From Maritimibacter sp. (lineage in GTDB: Bacteria; Pseudomonadota; Alphaproteobacteria; Rhodobacterales; Rhodobacteraceae), in contig JAGRMP010000054.1 of the NCBI GenBank assembly GCA_020441225.1, positions 1 through 9,827 on the forward strand: DNA of 9,827 nt, written 5' to 3'. Both the position numbers and the translations under genes were made by a program. Each line of letters starts with the position of its first letter. Position 1 is the stretch's first letter. Shown here piece by piece: positions 9,760 through 9,827 of this stretch. The notes beneath the pieces were generated by a model. It worked only from the letters and a program-made list of their open reading frames with translations, made no database searches and was not told where the DNA came from.

Positions 9760-9827
9760 ATGGCCAAGGAAAAGTTTGCACGTAACAAACCGCACGTGAA
9801 CATCGGCACGATCGGTCACGTTGACCA
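9760..9827 (+). CDS. tuf: Translation elongation factor Tu, first 22 codons (cut by window edge)
   Basis: The start of EF-Tu, the GTPase that brings aminoacyl-tRNA to the ribosome. The 22 complete codons read MAKEKFARNKPHVNIGTIGHVD, ending just before the P-loop (the next residues in EF-Tu are HGKT). A GAGG site lies at 9746-9749, ten bases before the ATG. Codon choice shifts to TTT, AAA, CGT, GGT and GTT within these few codons, as expected of a highly expressed gene and unlike the surrounding G/C-ended genes. Since fusA is not upstream, this is probably the stand-alone tuf copy that in many alphaproteobacteria precedes tRNA-Trp, secE and nusG; that part lies outside the window. Confidence 0.95.
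   Translation, partial: MAKEKFARNKPHVNIGTIGHVD

Overview
The window looks like chromosomal DNA of a high-GC alphaproteobacterium, most likely a member of the Rhodobacteraceae (Rhodobacter/Paracoccus/roseobacter type). This rests on the strong G/C third-position bias in every gene, the alphaproteobacterial EF-Tu start (MAKEKFARNKP...), the protein flavour, and an intergenic element after meaB that resembles a repeat I recall from that family. GC content was judged by eye, not computed.

Layout, left to right. (1) 1-685, minus strand: the N-terminal part of the DEAH-type helicase HrpB, cut by the window edge. (2) 777-1754, plus: MeaB/ArgK-type G3E GTPase, the chaperone of methylmalonyl-CoA mutase, divergent from hrpB. 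(3) 1755-2021: an intergenic leader holding a GC-rich hairpin element, a candidate promoter with a dyad between its -35 and -10, a 10-codon ORF with a good Shine-Dalgarno sequence, and two further inverted repeats. (4) 2022-3851 and 4007-5842, plus: two paralogous full-length ABC exporter half-transporters (6-TM domain plus ATPase), probably a heterodimer. They are separated by 155 bases that contain two abutting perfect palindromes. (5) 5859-7064, minus: an endonuclease/exonuclease/phosphatase-fold hydrolase, convergent with the exporter. (6) 7132-8715, minus: a cytochrome P450 with an unusual Lys/Arg/Ala-rich C-terminal tail, upstream of the hydrolase in the same direction and separated from it by a hairpin-bearing gap. 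(7) 8982-9632, plus: a lipoprotein of unknown function. (8) 9760 to the end, plus: the first 22 codons of tuf (EF-Tu).

The genes do not form one pathway. hrpB, meaB and tuf are housekeeping genes. The exporter pair is a transcription unit with its own elaborate leader. The P450 and hydrolase may share a transcript. I see no phage, IS element, CRISPR, tRNA or rRNA gene, and no obvious new multi-gene defence or biosynthetic system. The most interesting parts are the exporter leader, the paired palindromes between the exporter genes, and the P450 tail.
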